64,000 bases of DNA from Rhizobium sp. NFR03 (GCF_900111275.1 NZ_FOGR01000004.1:620001-684000), one strand, 5' to 3'. Shown: positions 41,328 through 50,385, counted from the first letter of the stretch. Notes: generated from the sequence alone by a model not told the origin. Made by a program: numbers and translations.

Positions 41328-42017
41328 ATGAAGGGTTGGAACTGGGACGGCTTCTTCGAATACCTGACCAATTACTACCTGTTCGAAGGGGCTATGGTCA
41401 CCCTCGGGCTGACCATCTTCGCCATGGCCGCAGGGCTGATCCTTGGCTTCGTCATTGCCGTGATGCGCATGTCGAAATACCGGTTCCTGTCGGGTCCGGC
41501 CTATTTCTACATCTGGATCTTCCGGGGCACTCCGCTTCTGGTCCAGCTGATCATCATCTATACCGGCCTGCCGCAACTCGGCATCAAGTTCACGGTGCTC
41601 CAGTCGACGCTGATCGGTCTTACGCTGTGCGAAGCGGCCTATCTCTCGGAAATCGTGCGCGCAGGGATTGCTGCCGTGCCGCGCGGCCAGATCAATGCCG
41701 CGCTCGCCATCGGCATGCGCCCGTCGCAGGTCATGCGCTACATCGTGGCGCCGCAGGCGTTCAAGATCATCATTCCGCCGCTTGGAAACTCGGTCAACGG
41801 GGTCCTGAAGACGACCTCGATCGCCTCCATCATCTCCATGGAGGAGCTGTTGCGGCGGACGCAGGTCCTCATCCAAGAGAAGTTTCTGGTGCTGGAACTC
41901 TTCGTCGTCGCGGCGCTCTACTACCTCGCCATGACAACCGCTTGGGAACTGATCCAGCGACGGATCGAGAAACGCTTCGGCAAGGCCTATGGGCCGATGT
42001 CGGCAGATGCGCATTGA
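41328..42017 (+). CDS. Polar amino acid-type ABC importer permease (HisM/GlnP-like)
   Basis: A 229-residue inner-membrane permease of the PAAT family, with about five membrane segments, the motif YFYIWIFRGTPLLVQLIIIYTGLPQLG and the EAA loop INAALAIGMRPSQVMRYIVAPQA. Only one permease gene is present, so it probably works as a homodimer. Confidence 0.92.
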   Translation: MKGWNWDGFFEYLTNYYLFEGAMVTLGLTIFAMAAGLILGFVIAVMRMSKYRFLSGPAYFYIWIFRGTPLLVQLIIIYTGLPQLGIKFTVLQSTLIGLTLCEAAYLSEIVRAGIAAVPRGQINAALAIGMRPSQVMRYIVAPQAFKIIIPPLGNSVNGVLKTTSIASIISMEELLRRTQVLIQEKFLVLELFVVAALYYLAMTTAWELIQRRIEKRFGKAYGPMSADAH

Positions 42018-42029
42018 GGAGATGATCCG

Positions 42030-42776
42030 ATGAGCCAGCCAAACATGATCGAGCTGCAATCCGTCTCCAAGTGGTACGGGCCTGCGTTTCAGGTCCTGAA
42101 GGACTGCAGCCTCACCGTCACGAAGGGCGAAGTCGTGGTCGTCTGCGGCCCCTCGGGTTCGGGAAAATCCACGCTGATCAAGTGCGTGAACGCGCTGGAG
42201 ACAATCGGCGAGGGCAAGGTGCTCGTGACCGGCATCGGCGTCCATGATCCGAAGACCGATCTGCCGAAGCTGCGATCCAAGGTAGGGATGGTGTTTCAGC
42301 ATTTCGAGCTTTTTCCGCATCTGACGATTCTGGAAAACCTCTGCATCGGTCAGGAGAAGGTGCTGGGCCGTAACCGCGAGGAAGCCCTTACCAAGGCCAA
42401 CGCCCTTCTCGAGCGCGTCGGTCTGACGGCCCACGCCCGAAAATACCCGGGCCAGCTTTCCGGCGGCCAGCAGCAGCGCGTGGCCATTGCGCGGGCTCTG
42501 GCGATGGACCCTGTTGCCATGCTGTTCGACGAGCCGACCTCGGCGCTGGACCCCGAGATGATCAACGAGGTGCTCGACGTCATGGTGGCTCTCGCGCAGG
42601 AGGGCATGACGATGATCGTCGTGACGCACGAAATGGGATTCGCACGGAAGGTCGCCGATCGCATCGTTTTCATGGATGCCGGCGAGATCGTCGAAATCGG
42701 TGACGGCGAGAGCTTCTTCGATAACCCGAAGACAGAGCGGGCGAAATCATTCCTGTCCAAGATTCTCGCGCACTGA
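42030..42776 (+). CDS. Polar amino acid-type ABC importer ATPase (GlnQ-like)
   Basis: A 248-residue ATPase with Walker A GPSGSGKS (about residues 38-45), Q-loop [13 protein letters not shown], signature LSGGQQQRV, Walker [15 protein letters not shown] and H-loop VTHEMGFA, the last typical of the GlnQ/HisP group. It lies 12 bp after the permease gene and completes the importer. Confidence 0.94.
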   Translation: MSQPNMIELQSVSKWYGPAFQVLKDCSLTVTKGEVVVVCGPSGSGKSTLIKCVNALETIGEGKVLVTGIGVHDPKTDLPKLRSKVGMVFQHFELFPHLTILENLCIGQEKVLGRNREEALTKANALLERVGLTAHARKYPGQLSGGQQQRVAIARALAMDPVAMLFDEPTSALDPEMINEVLDVMVALAQEGMTMIVVTHEMGFARKVADRIVFMDAGEIVEIGDGESFFDNPKTERAKSFLSKILAH

Positions 42777-42823
42777 AGCCTGTCGCCGTCATTCCCGGAC
42801 GTCCCTCGAAGCGGAGTATCGCA

Positions 42824-43996
42824 ATGATCAACCGTGTGCTCATGCCACGCGAAATTCTCATCGGCGGCGGCAGCCGGTTCAGGTTGCCGGGCGTGCTGAA
42901 GGGGCTGGGGGTTATCAGGCCGCTGCTCGTGGCGGACCCGGTGATGGTCAGGCTCGGTCACGCCGATGCCCTCCGCGATGCCCTGATGCGCGAAGGGATC
43001 GAAGCCGGCATCTTTTCGGACGTGGTGGAAGATCCGACCGATATCTCGGTGGCCGTCGTCGCCGAGCGGGTCGTTGCCGGCAGGCATGACGGCCTCGTCG
43101 CCATCGGTGGCGGCAGCGCCATCGATACGGCGAAGGCTGCGGCCATCGTCGTCACCACCGGCGAACCGCTTTCCGCGCTGAAGGTGCCGCGCATCGTGGA
43201 TGCCGTCGTCATGCCCGTGGTCGCCATTCCGACGACGGCGGGCACCGGGTCAGAGGTCACGCGCGCCGCCGTCATCACCAATGCCGCTGCCAACGAGAAG
43301 ATGTTGATCCTCGGCACGGCAGCGCTGCCGGTCGCTGCCATTGTCGATTACGAGCTGACGCTGACCTGCCCCTACCGGGTGACCGTGGACACAGGCATCG
43401 ACGCACTGACCCACGCGCTCGAGGCTCTCGTGAACCGGAACGGCAATCCACACGCCGAGGCCTTGGCTTTGTCCGCCTTGCAGCAGATCGGCGCGAACCT
43501 GGAGCGCGTGGCTGACAATCTCGACGATCACGCGGCGCGCGAGGCGATGATGCTCGGTGCCCTGCATGCGGGCCTTGCGGTCTCCAACACCTCGACCGCG
43601 CTGATCCATGGATTGAGCCGACCGATCGGGGCGATTTTCCATGTGCCGCACGGCATGTCCAATGCCATGGTCCTGCCGCTGGTCACCCGCTTCTCGCTGT
43701 CTTCGGCGCCGGCGCTCTACGCGGCTGCGGCGCGCGCGCTGGGTTTCGCCACGGAAGCGGATGGGGATGTCCTTGCCGGCGACAAGCTGGTTGCCGCCTT
43801 CGAAGCGCTGAACCGACGCCTGAAGGTTCCCACACTCCGGGCGTTCGGTGTCGATCGGCGACGTTATTTCGATCTTCTGCCGGAGATGGTTCGCCAAGGA
43901 CTGGCATCGGGAACACCGAACAACAATCCGCGCATTCCGACCGCATCCGAGATGGAGACGCTGTATCGTCTCGCATACGAATATGAGGGCGTTTAA
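42824..43996 (+). CDS. Iron-containing alcohol dehydrogenase family protein
   Basis: A 390-residue NAD(P)-dependent oxidoreductase of the group III (FucO/maleylacetate reductase-like) family. GGGS (residues 95-98, in AIGGGSAIDTAKA) binds the cofactor. Metal ligands fit Asp193, His197 (GIDALTHALEA), His262 (ALIHGLSRP) and His276 (FHVPHGMSN), matching the FucO spacing. It lies 47 bp after the ATPase in the GntR-controlled cluster. It may reduce or oxidise a short-chain semialdehyde or alcohol formed by the pathway at 44102-49333. Exact substrate unknown. Confidence 0.9.
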   Translation: MINRVLMPREILIGGGSRFRLPGVLKGLGVIRPLLVADPVMVRLGHADALRDALMREGIEAGIFSDVVEDPTDISVAVVAERVVAGRHDGLVAIGGGSAIDTAKAAAIVVTTGEPLSALKVPRIVDAVVMPVVAIPTTAGTGSEVTRAAVITNAAANEKMLILGTAALPVAAIVDYELTLTCPYRVTVDTGIDALTHALEALVNRNGNPHAEALALSALQQIGANLERVADNLDDHAAREAMMLGALHAGLAVSNTSTALIHGLSRPIGAIFHVPHGMSNAMVLPLVTRFSLSSAPALYAAAARALGFATEADGDVLAGDKLVAAFEALNRRLKVPTLRAFGVDRRRYFDLLPEMVRQGLASGTPNNNPRIPTASEMETLYRLAYEYEGV

Positions 43997-44066
43997 ACCC
44001 CTGTTTTGAAATGACTTTCAAGATCAAGGAATACATAAAGAATTCCGATTGACTTGAATATAATAT

Positions 44067-44076
44067 GGCATACCAT
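44067..44076. promoter_or_regulatory. GntR regulon operator, copy 3 (inverted, TGGCATACCA)
   Basis: TGGCATACCA is the exact reverse complement of copy 2 at 40345-40354. Here it sits within a near-palindromic TATGGCATACCATA, 25 bp before the gene at 44102 and 11 bp after a TTGACT (44050-44055). It marks a second transcription unit of the same regulon. Confidence 0.62.
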
Positions 44077-44101
44077 AAGATCATATTTGCGAGGAAACAG
44101 C

Positions 44102-44704
44102 ATGACCATCCAGATCCGCAAGACGCTTTTGCAGGTTGAGACCACGCTCATCGAGGGCGGCAAGGCCGCGGCACAGCCGCTGAAACTGTTCTCGGCCTTC
44201 GCGGTGGTGAAGAACCCCTGGGCGGGGCGAGGCTTCGTCGAGGATCTGAAGCCGGAGATCCATGCGCTGGCGCCCGTTCTAGGCGAGTTGCTGACGCGGA
44301 TGATTATCGAAGCGGTCGGCTCCGGCGAGGCGGTCGAGGGTTACGGCAAGGCGGCGGTGGTCGGGCTCGACGGCGAGATCGAGCACGCCTCGGCGCTGAT
44401 CCACACGTTGCGCTTCGGCAACCACTACCGGCATGCTGTTGGCGCAAAGTCCTATCTTGCCTTCTGCAACACGCGCGGTCCCGCCAACGCGCCGATCATG
44501 ATACCGCTGATGGACAAGAACGACGAGGGGCGCCGCTCGCACTACCTGACGATCCACACCGCGATCCCCGACGCGCCGGCGGCTGACGAAATCGTCGTGG
44601 CGCTGGGGGCTTCTGTCGGCGGGCGTCCGCATCATCGCATCGGCGATCGGTACCAGGATCTGAAAGATCTCGGCAACGACGTCGAAAACCCGGCCGGCGT
44701 CTGA
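44102..44704 (+). CDS. Amino_synthesis-family protein (PF06684 type)
   Basis: A 200-residue cytoplasmic protein resembling the Amino_synthesis family (named from genetics, biochemistry unsettled). Typical stretches are MTIQIRKTLLQVETTLIEGG, VVKNPWAGRGFVEDL, LGELLTRMIIEAVG, EGYGKAAVVGLDGEIEHASALIHT and GRPHHRIGDRYQDLK. The ATG at 44102 has GAGGAAACAGC before it. It is the first gene of the oxidative operon, right after an operator, and is followed by an alpha/beta hydrolase. In this setting it is likely a catabolic enzyme, perhaps a ring hydrolase or isomerase; that role is inferred. Confidence 0.75.
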   Translation: MTIQIRKTLLQVETTLIEGGKAAAQPLKLFSAFAVVKNPWAGRGFVEDLKPEIHALAPVLGELLTRMIIEAVGSGEAVEGYGKAAVVGLDGEIEHASALIHTLRFGNHYRHAVGAKSYLAFCNTRGPANAPIMIPLMDKNDEGRRSHYLTIHTAIPDAPAADEIVVALGASVGGRPHHRIGDRYQDLKDLGNDVENPAGV

Positions 44705-44717
44705 AAAGGGCCGCGCG

Positions 44718-45557
44718 ATGCGAAAGACACAGAGCGCTCCGTCCCACCCGTTATCGCCGCAGCCAACGTTCGCGCGACGCCGTTCCGCCAGAGGTGCTGC
44801 CTATTTCGAGGCGGGCAGGGGCGAGCCGCTGGTCCTGATCCACGGCGTCGGCATGCGGCTGGACGCCTGGGCGCCGCAGATCGCGGCGTTTGAAAAGACC
44901 CATCGCATCGTCGCCATCGACATGCCCGGTCATGGCGAAAGCGCAAGCCTGCCGACCGGCAGCACGCTCGAAGATTTCGTCGCCTGGTTTGCACGGTTCC
45001 TCGATGATATCGGCATCGAGACCGCCAATGTTGCCGGCCATTCCATGGGCGCGCTGATCGCAGGCGGTGCTGCGGCCACGCTCGGCGACCGGATCGCACG
45101 GGTCGCCTATCTCAACGGCGTCTACCGTCGCGATCCCGCCGCCAAGGCCGCTGTCCTGTCGCGGGCCGCCTCCATCCGCACGGAGGGCGTCGATCGCGAA
45201 GGACCCCTGCAGCGCTGGTTCGGTGAAGATGCCAACAGCGTCCAGGCGCGCGAACTGACGCGCAGCTGGCTGGGCATGGTCGATCCCGAGGGGTACGCCG
45301 TGGCTTACAATGCCTTTGCCGGTGGCGACGAGACCTATGCGGACGACTGGCGCCACGTGCGCTGCCCCGCTCTGTTCCTGACGGGTTCGCGCGACCCCAA
45401 TTCGACGCCGGAAATGGCGGCGCAGATGGCGGCGATGACGCCCGATGGCTGGGCGCGCATCGTCGAGGGACACAGGCATATGGTCAACCTGACGGCCCCG
45501 GATGCCGTAAACGCGCTGCTTGCCGAATGGCTTTCACATGGGGAGGAGGCGAGATGA
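44718..45557 (+). CDS. Alpha/beta-hydrolase fold protein
   Basis: A 279-residue cytoplasmic hydrolase. The oxyanion motif is LIHGVG (residues 40-45), the nucleophile elbow GHSMG places Ser109, the acid is probably Asp226 in LTGSRDPN and the base His254 in EGHRHMVNL. It lies between an Amino_synthesis-family protein and a flavin reductase/monooxygenase pair, and overlaps the flavin reductase by 4 bp. By analogy with RutD it may hydrolyse a carbamate, amide or ester made by the monooxygenase. The substrate cannot be read from the sequence. Confidence 0.87.
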   Translation: MRKTQSAPSHPLSPQPTFARRRSARGAAYFEAGRGEPLVLIHGVGMRLDAWAPQIAAFEKTHRIVAIDMPGHGESASLPTGSTLEDFVAWFARFLDDIGIETANVAGHSMGALIAGGAAATLGDRIARVAYLNGVYRRDPAAKAAVLSRAASIRTEGVDREGPLQRWFGEDANSVQARELTRSWLGMVDPEGYAVAYNAFAGGDETYADDWRHVRCPALFLTGSRDPNSTPEMAAQMAAMTPDGWARIVEGHRHMVNLTAPDAVNALLAEWLSHGEEAR

Positions 45558-46483
45558 CGGAGATGACCATCGATCCGCGCGCATTGAGGGACGCCTTCGG
45601 CGCTTTCCCGACGGGCGTCACGGTCGTCACCACGCGCGATGCCGAGGGCCGGCCGATCGGCTTCACGGCCAATTCCTTCACCTCGGTTTCGCTCGACCCG
45701 CCCATGCTGCTGGTCTGTCTTGCCCGGACATCGCGCAACTTTGCGACCATGACCGGCACCCACCGCTTCGCGGTCAATGTCCTGTCCGAAAACCAGAAGG
45801 ATGTCTCCAACACGTTTGCGCGGCCGGTCGAGGATCGGTTCGCCGCCGTGTCATGGTCCGACGCGCCATCCGGCGCTCCGGTCTTCGACGACGTCGCGGC
45901 CTGGTTCGACTGTGCGCTCGACAGCGTGCTGGAGGCGGGCGACCACGTCATCCTTCTCGGTCGGATCACCGCCTTCGGCAATAGCGGACGCAACGGGCTC
46001 GGCTATGCCCGTGGCGGCTATTTCACGCCGCGGCTGGCGGGCCGGGCGGTTTCGGCGGCCAGCGAGGGCCAGCTCGACGTCGGTGCCGTGGTCGAGCGCA
46101 ATGGCGATATTCTCCTCATCGGCGACGAGACGCTATCACTTCCCGCCTGCGAGGTTCTCGATGGCGATCCAGCAACGGCGCTGATCGGGCATCTGGAAGA
46201 GGTGACGGGATTGAGCATCACCGTCGGCTTTCTCTATTCCGTCTTCGAGGACAAGGCGGGTGGCCGGCAGCACATCGTCTACCGCGCCTTCGCCTCAGAC
46301 GGAGTGCCGCGCAGCGGTGCCTTCCATGCGCCGGCCAGCCTCGGCGGCCGCACGTTCGATACGGCATCGACCGAAGACATCGTCAATCGCTTCGCCCTGG
46401 AGAGTTCGATCGGCAATTTCGGCGTCTATGTCGGCGACGAGAGTGCGGGACGGGTACACGCCATCAGCATGAAAGGTGCCTGA
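45554..46483 (+). CDS. Flavin reductase with C-terminal Nudix-like domain
   Basis: A 309-residue protein. Residues 1 to about 160 form a flavin_reductase domain (LRDAFGAFPTGVTVVTTRDAEGRPIGFTANSFTSVSLDPPMLLVCL), which supplies reduced FMN or FAD to a partner monooxygenase. Residues about 170-300 resemble a Nudix fold: VGAVVERNGDILLIG followed by ALIGHLEEVTGLSI in place of the Nudix box. The box is incomplete (the conserved RE is absent), so hydrolase activity is doubtful. The ATG at 45554 overlaps the hydrolase stop. The next gene, 3 bp on, is the expected partner monooxygenase. Confidence 0.87.
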   Translation: MTEMTIDPRALRDAFGAFPTGVTVVTTRDAEGRPIGFTANSFTSVSLDPPMLLVCLARTSRNFATMTGTHRFAVNVLSENQKDVSNTFARPVEDRFAAVSWSDAPSGAPVFDDVAAWFDCALDSVLEAGDHVILLGRITAFGNSGRNGLGYARGGYFTPRLAGRAVSAASEGQLDVGAVVERNGDILLIGDETLSLPACEVLDGDPATALIGHLEEVTGLSITVGFLYSVFEDKAGGRQHIVYRAFASDGVPRSGAFHAPASLGGRTFDTASTEDIVNRFALESSIGNFGVYVGDESAGRVHAISMKGA

Positions 46484-46486
46484 GCC

Positions 46487-47527
46487 ATGAAGTTCTCCCT
46501 GTTCGTCCATATGGAACGCCTCGACGCCAGCCAGGACCACAAGACGCTCTACGAGGAGTTCGTTGCGCTGTGCGAGATCGCCGACAAGGGCGGCATGCAT
46601 GCGATCTGGACCGGCGAGCATCACGGCATGGAATTCACCATCGCCCCGAACCCGTTCGTGACCATCGCCGATCTTGCCCGCCGCACCAGCAATGTCCGAC
46701 TTGGCACCGGCACGGTGATCGCACCTTTCTGGCATCCGATAAAGCTCGCCGGCGAAGCGGCGATGACGGATATCATCTGTAACGGCCGTCTCGATATCGG
46801 CATCGCCCGTGGCGCTTATGCGTTCGAATACGAGCGGCTGCTGCCCGGGCTCGACGCCTGGGGCGCCGGACAACGGATGCGCGAGCTGATCCCCGCGATC
46901 AAGGGCCTCTGGGACGGCGACTATGCCCATGACGGCGCCTATTTCAAATTTCCCGCGACGACATCGGCCCCCAAGCCGCAGCAGAAACCCTATCCGCCGA
47001 TCTGGGTTGCGGCACGCGATCCGAACTCGCATGAATTCGCGGTCACAAACGGCTGCAATGTGCAGGTGACGCCGCTTTGGCAGGGGGACGACGAGGTGAC
47101 GACGCTGATGGCGCGCTTCAACGATGCCTGCGCGGCCCATCCGGAGGTCGCACGCCCGAAGATCATGCTGCTGCGCCACACCTATGTCGGCTCGACCGAG
47201 GACGATATCGAACAGGCCGCTCATGAAATGAGCGTTTACTACAACTACTTCTTCGCCTGGTTCAAGAACGAGAAGCCGATCCGCCAGGGGCTCATCGAAG
47301 CCATTCCGGAAGAGGTCATCGCGGCGAACGCCATGCTCTCGGGAACGGCGATGCGGCAGAACAACGTGGTCGGCAATGCGGACGACGTGATCGAGCGCAT
47401 CAGGGCCTATGAGGCGATGGGTTACGACGAGTATTCCTTCTGGATCGACACCGGCATGAGCTTCGAGCGGAAGAAGGCGTCGCTCGAGCGCTTTATTGCC
47501 GACGTCATGCCGGCATTTGCGGAGTAA
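46487..47527 (+). CDS. LLM-class flavin-dependent monooxygenase
   Basis: A 346-residue bacterial-luciferase-like oxidoreductase. Features are FSLFVHMERLD, WTGEHHGMEFTIAPNPFVTIADLARRT, VRLGTGTVIAPFWHPIKLAGEAAMTDIICNGRLDIGIARGAY and PPIWVAARDPNSHEFAV. Such enzymes use reduced flavin from a separate reductase and oxygen to hydroxylate or cleave organic substrates. The adjacent flavin reductase is the obvious partner. It is the central oxidative step of this operon. Substrate unknown; it resembles RutA in class rather than in detail. Confidence 0.9.
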   Translation: MKFSLFVHMERLDASQDHKTLYEEFVALCEIADKGGMHAIWTGEHHGMEFTIAPNPFVTIADLARRTSNVRLGTGTVIAPFWHPIKLAGEAAMTDIICNGRLDIGIARGAYAFEYERLLPGLDAWGAGQRMRELIPAIKGLWDGDYAHDGAYFKFPATTSAPKPQQKPYPPIWVAARDPNSHEFAVTNGCNVQVTPLWQGDDEVTTLMARFNDACAAHPEVARPKIMLLRHTYVGSTEDDIEQAAHEMSVYYNYFFAWFKNEKPIRQGLIEAIPEEVIAANAMLSGTAMRQNNVVGNADDVIERIRAYEAMGYDEYSFWIDTGMSFERKKASLERFIADVMPAFAE

Positions 47528-47531
47528 GGGC

Positions 47532-48995
47532 ATGGAGCGTTTCCAGGAATATATCGACGGCCAGTTCCTCGACGGGGAGGCCCGCTTCGACAGCCTCGAC
47601 CCGGCGACCGGCGCGGTGTGGGCGACGATGCCCGAAGCGCGGAAGGCGGATGTCGACCGGGCCGTGTCCGCGGCCCATGCGGCGCTTTATGACGGTGCCT
47701 GGCCGAAAATGACGGCGACCCAGCGCGGCAAGCTCCTCTACAGCCTGGCCGATCTCGTTGCCGCAAACGCGCAGACACTGGCGGAGCTTGAAACCCGCGA
47801 CACCGGTAAGATCATCCGCGAGACATCGGCCCAGATCGCCTATGTCGCGGAATATTACCGCTATTACGCCGGTATCGCCGACAAGATCGAAGGCTCCTAC
47901 CTTCCGATCGACAAGCCCGACATGGATGTCTGGCTGCGGCGCGAGCCCGTCGGCGTGGTGGCGATGGTGGTCCCTTGGAACAGCCAGCTGTTTCTCTCGG
48001 CCGTGAAGATCGGCCCGGCGCTTGCCGCCGGCTGCACCGTCGTGGTCAAGGCATCCGAGGACGGTCCGGCCCCCCTGCTGGAACTGGCCCGGCTGATCCA
48101 CGAGGCAGGCTTTCCGCCCGGCGTCGTCAACGTGATCACCGGCTTTGGCCCATCCTGTGGCTCGGCGCTCGGCCGACATCCGAAGATATCGCACGTCGCC
48201 TTCACCGGAGGCCCCGAAACGGCCCGGCATGTGGTGCGCAACTCGGCGGAAAACCTCGCCTCGACATCGCTTGAACTCGGCGGCAAATCGCCCTTCATCG
48301 TGTTCGCTGATGCCGATCTCGAGAGTGCCGCCAATGCGCAGATCGCCGGCATCTTCGCCGCCACCGGGCAGAGCTGCGTCGCCGGATCGCGCCTGATCGT
48401 GGAGAAGAGCATCAAGGACCGGTTCGTCTCGCTGCTCAAATCGAAGGCGGAGGCTATCCGCATCGGCGCGCCGCTGGACATGGCGACCGAGGTCGGCCCC
48501 CTTGCCACCAGCCGCCAGCGGCAGGCCATCGTCGCACTTGTCGAACGCTCGGTTGCGGCAGGCGCAACGCTTGTGACCGGCGGCAGACCGATCGAGGGCG
48601 ACGGCTTCTACTATCCGCCGACCATCCTCGATTGCGACGGCGTGGCGTCGCCCTCTCTCGTCGAGGAATTCTTCGGCCCCGTCCTGTCGGTGGTGTCCTT
48701 CGAGGACGAAGCACACGCCCTGCATCTGGCCAACGATACGGTCTACGGACTTGCCGCCGGCGTCTTCACCCAGAACCTGACCCGCGCCCATCGCCTGATG
48801 AAGGGGATCCGGGCCGGCGTCGTCTGGGTCAATACCTACCGGGCCGTCTCCCCCATCGCGCCCTTCGGCGGCTTTGGCCTGTCGGGCCATGGCCGCGAAG
48901 GCGGCATGGCGGCTGTGCTGGACTATACGCGCACCAAGACGATCTGGCTGCGCACGTCAGACGATCCGATCCCCGATCCCTTCGTGATGCGGTGA
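47532..48995 (+). CDS. Aldehyde dehydrogenase (NAD(P)-dependent)
   Basis: A 487-residue aldehyde dehydrogenase with the catalytic Cys282 (TGQSCVAGSRL), general base Glu248 (SLELGGKSP) and oxyanion Asn150 (VPWNSQ). Length and motifs are intact. It begins 4 bp after the monooxygenase gene and overlaps the NIPSNAP gene, so it belongs to the same operon. It probably oxidises an aldehyde or semialdehyde released in the pathway to the acid. Confidence 0.93.
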   Translation: MERFQEYIDGQFLDGEARFDSLDPATGAVWATMPEARKADVDRAVSAAHAALYDGAWPKMTATQRGKLLYSLADLVAANAQTLAELETRDTGKIIRETSAQIAYVAEYYRYYAGIADKIEGSYLPIDKPDMDVWLRREPVGVVAMVVPWNSQLFLSAVKIGPALAAGCTVVVKASEDGPAPLLELARLIHEAGFPPGVVNVITGFGPSCGSALGRHPKISHVAFTGGPETARHVVRNSAENLASTSLELGGKSPFIVFADADLESAANAQIAGIFAATGQSCVAGSRLIVEKSIKDRFVSLLKSKAEAIRIGAPLDMATEVGPLATSRQRQAIVALVERSVAAGATLVTGGRPIEGDGFYYPPTILDCDGVASPSLVEEFFGPVLSVVSFEDEAHALHLANDTVYGLAAGVFTQNLTRAHRLMKGIRAGVVWVNTYRAVSPIAPFGGFGLSGHGREGGMAAVLDYTRTKTIWLRTSDDPIPDPFVMR

Positions 48996-49333
48996 TGCCG
49001 ATGTTCGTCGAGATTCGGACTTATCGACTGAAGAACGGTGCGATCCCCGCCTACCTGAAGGTGGTCGAGGAGGAGGGCATCGCGATCCAGAAGGCGCATC
49101 TCGGCCAGCTCGTCGGCTATTTCTCCAGCGAGATCGGTCCGATCAACGAGATCGTCCACATCTGGGCCTTCGACAGTCTCGACGACCGCGAACGGCGGCG
49201 CTCGGCATTGATGGCGGACCCGGCCTGGCAGGCTTTCCTGCCCAGAATTCGCGATCTGATCGAGGTGGCGGAGAACAAGATCATGAAGCCTGCCCGGTTT
49301 TCGCCAGTGGGAGGCGAGACCAGTCATTTTTAA
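48995..49333 (+). CDS. NIPSNAP-family protein
   Basis: A 112-residue dimeric alpha/beta-barrel protein with the family start MFVEIRTYRLKNGAIPAYLKVVEEEG, then GQLVGYFSSEIGPINEIVHIWAFDSLDDRERRRSALMADP and a C-terminal ENKIMKPA. The ATG overlaps the aldehyde dehydrogenase stop as TGATG; an ATG 6 bp later is possible. NIPSNAP proteins often lie in catabolic operons, with roles from monooxygenase-like catalysis to accessory binding. No specific activity can be assigned. Confidence 0.87.
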   Translation: MPMFVEIRTYRLKNGAIPAYLKVVEEEGIAIQKAHLGQLVGYFSSEIGPINEIVHIWAFDSLDDRERRRSALMADPAWQAFLPRIRDLIEVAENKIMKPARFSPVGGETSHF

Positions 49334-49377
49334 AGCATATGCATAAAAAGCTCTAATAAAACAAGGAGTATGGGAAC

Positions 49378-50385
49378 ATGAGAATTGCGATCGCATCCGC
49401 TGCCACGGCAGCACTGCTCTTCACGACACCGCTTATGGCAGCCGACATGGTTTTCACCAGCTGGGGCGGGACGACTCAGGACGCGCAGAAGGCGGCGTGG
49501 GCGGATAAATTCACGGCGGAAAGCGGCATCAACGTGCTTCAGGATGGCCCGACCGACTACGGAAAAATCAAGGCCATGGTCGAGGCCAAGGGTGTGACCT
49601 GGGACGTTGTCGATGTCGAGGGCGACTATGCGGCGCAGGCGGGCAAGGCCGGCATGCTGGAGAAGCTGGACTTCTCCGTCATCGACAAGACCAAGCTCGA
49701 TCCCCGCTTCGTTACCGATTATTCTGTCGGCAGCTTCTATTATTCCTTCGTCATCGGCTGCAACGCGGATGCCGTCGCTACCTGCCCGAAGAGCTGGGCC
49801 GACCTTTTCGACACGACGACGTTTCCGGGCAAGCGCACCTTTTACAAATGGTCGGCGCCCGGTGTGATCGAAGCCGCACTTCTCGCCGACGGCGTTGCCC
49901 CCGACAAGCTTTATCCGCTCGATCTGGACCGCGCGTTCAAGAAGCTCGATACGATCAAGGCTGACATCGTCTGGTGGTCGGGCGGTGCACAGTCGCAGCA
50001 GCTTCTGGCATCGGCAGAAGCCCCGTTCGGCAGCGTCTGGAACGGCCGCATGACGGCGTTGAAGGAGAGCGGCGTCAATGCACAGACTTCCTGGGAGCAG
50101 AACATCACCGCCGCCGACTCGCTGGTCGTGCCGAAGGGTGCCGCCAACAAGGAGGCCGCAATGAAATTCATCGCGCTCGCAACCTCGGCGCAGGCGCAGG
50201 CCGATATGGCGAAAGCCACGGGCTACGCGCCCGTCAACACCGAGTCGGCCAAGCTGATGGACGCCGAGACCGTCAAGACCCTGCCTGACCAGCAGACCGC
50301 CAGCCAGGTGAACGCCGACATGACCTACTGGGCCGACAACCGGGATGCGATCGGCGAGCGCTGGTACGCCTGGCAGGCCCAGTAA
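49378..50385 (+). CDS. Polyamine-type ABC importer substrate-binding protein (PotD/PotF-like)
   Basis: A 335-residue periplasmic binding protein with signal peptide MRIAIASAATAALLFTTPLMA. Family features are DMVFTSWGGTTQDAQKAAW, ESGINVLQDGPTDYGKIKAMVEAKG and WDVVDVEGDYAAQAGKAGMLEKLDFSVID. ACAAGGAG precedes it. It lies 44 bp after the NIPSNAP gene and heads a PotABC-like importer within the oxidative cluster. Family 6-type binding proteins of this sort take up polyamines, opines, phosphonates and other small cations; the real ligand is unknown. Confidence 0.9.
   Translation: MRIAIASAATAALLFTTPLMAADMVFTSWGGTTQDAQKAAWADKFTAESGINVLQDGPTDYGKIKAMVEAKGVTWDVVDVEGDYAAQAGKAGMLEKLDFSVIDKTKLDPRFVTDYSVGSFYYSFVIGCNADAVATCPKSWADLFDTTTFPGKRTFYKWSAPGVIEAALLADGVAPDKLYPLDLDRAFKKLDTIKADIVWWSGGAQSQQLLASAEAPFGSVWNGRMTALKESGVNAQTSWEQNITAADSLVVPKGAANKEAAMKFIALATSAQAQADMAKATGYAPVNTESAKLMDAETVKTLPDQQTASQVNADMTYWADNRDAIGERWYAWQAQ

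Noticed and set aside
41181-42629. A 482-codon minus-strand open frame opposite the importer permease and ATPase
   Set aside because: It is antisense to two strongly supported genes and its composition is typical of reverse-frame translation.
47505-48890. A 461-codon minus-strand open frame opposite the aldehyde dehydrogenase
   Set aside because: It is a shadow of an intact dehydrogenase with every catalytic residue present.
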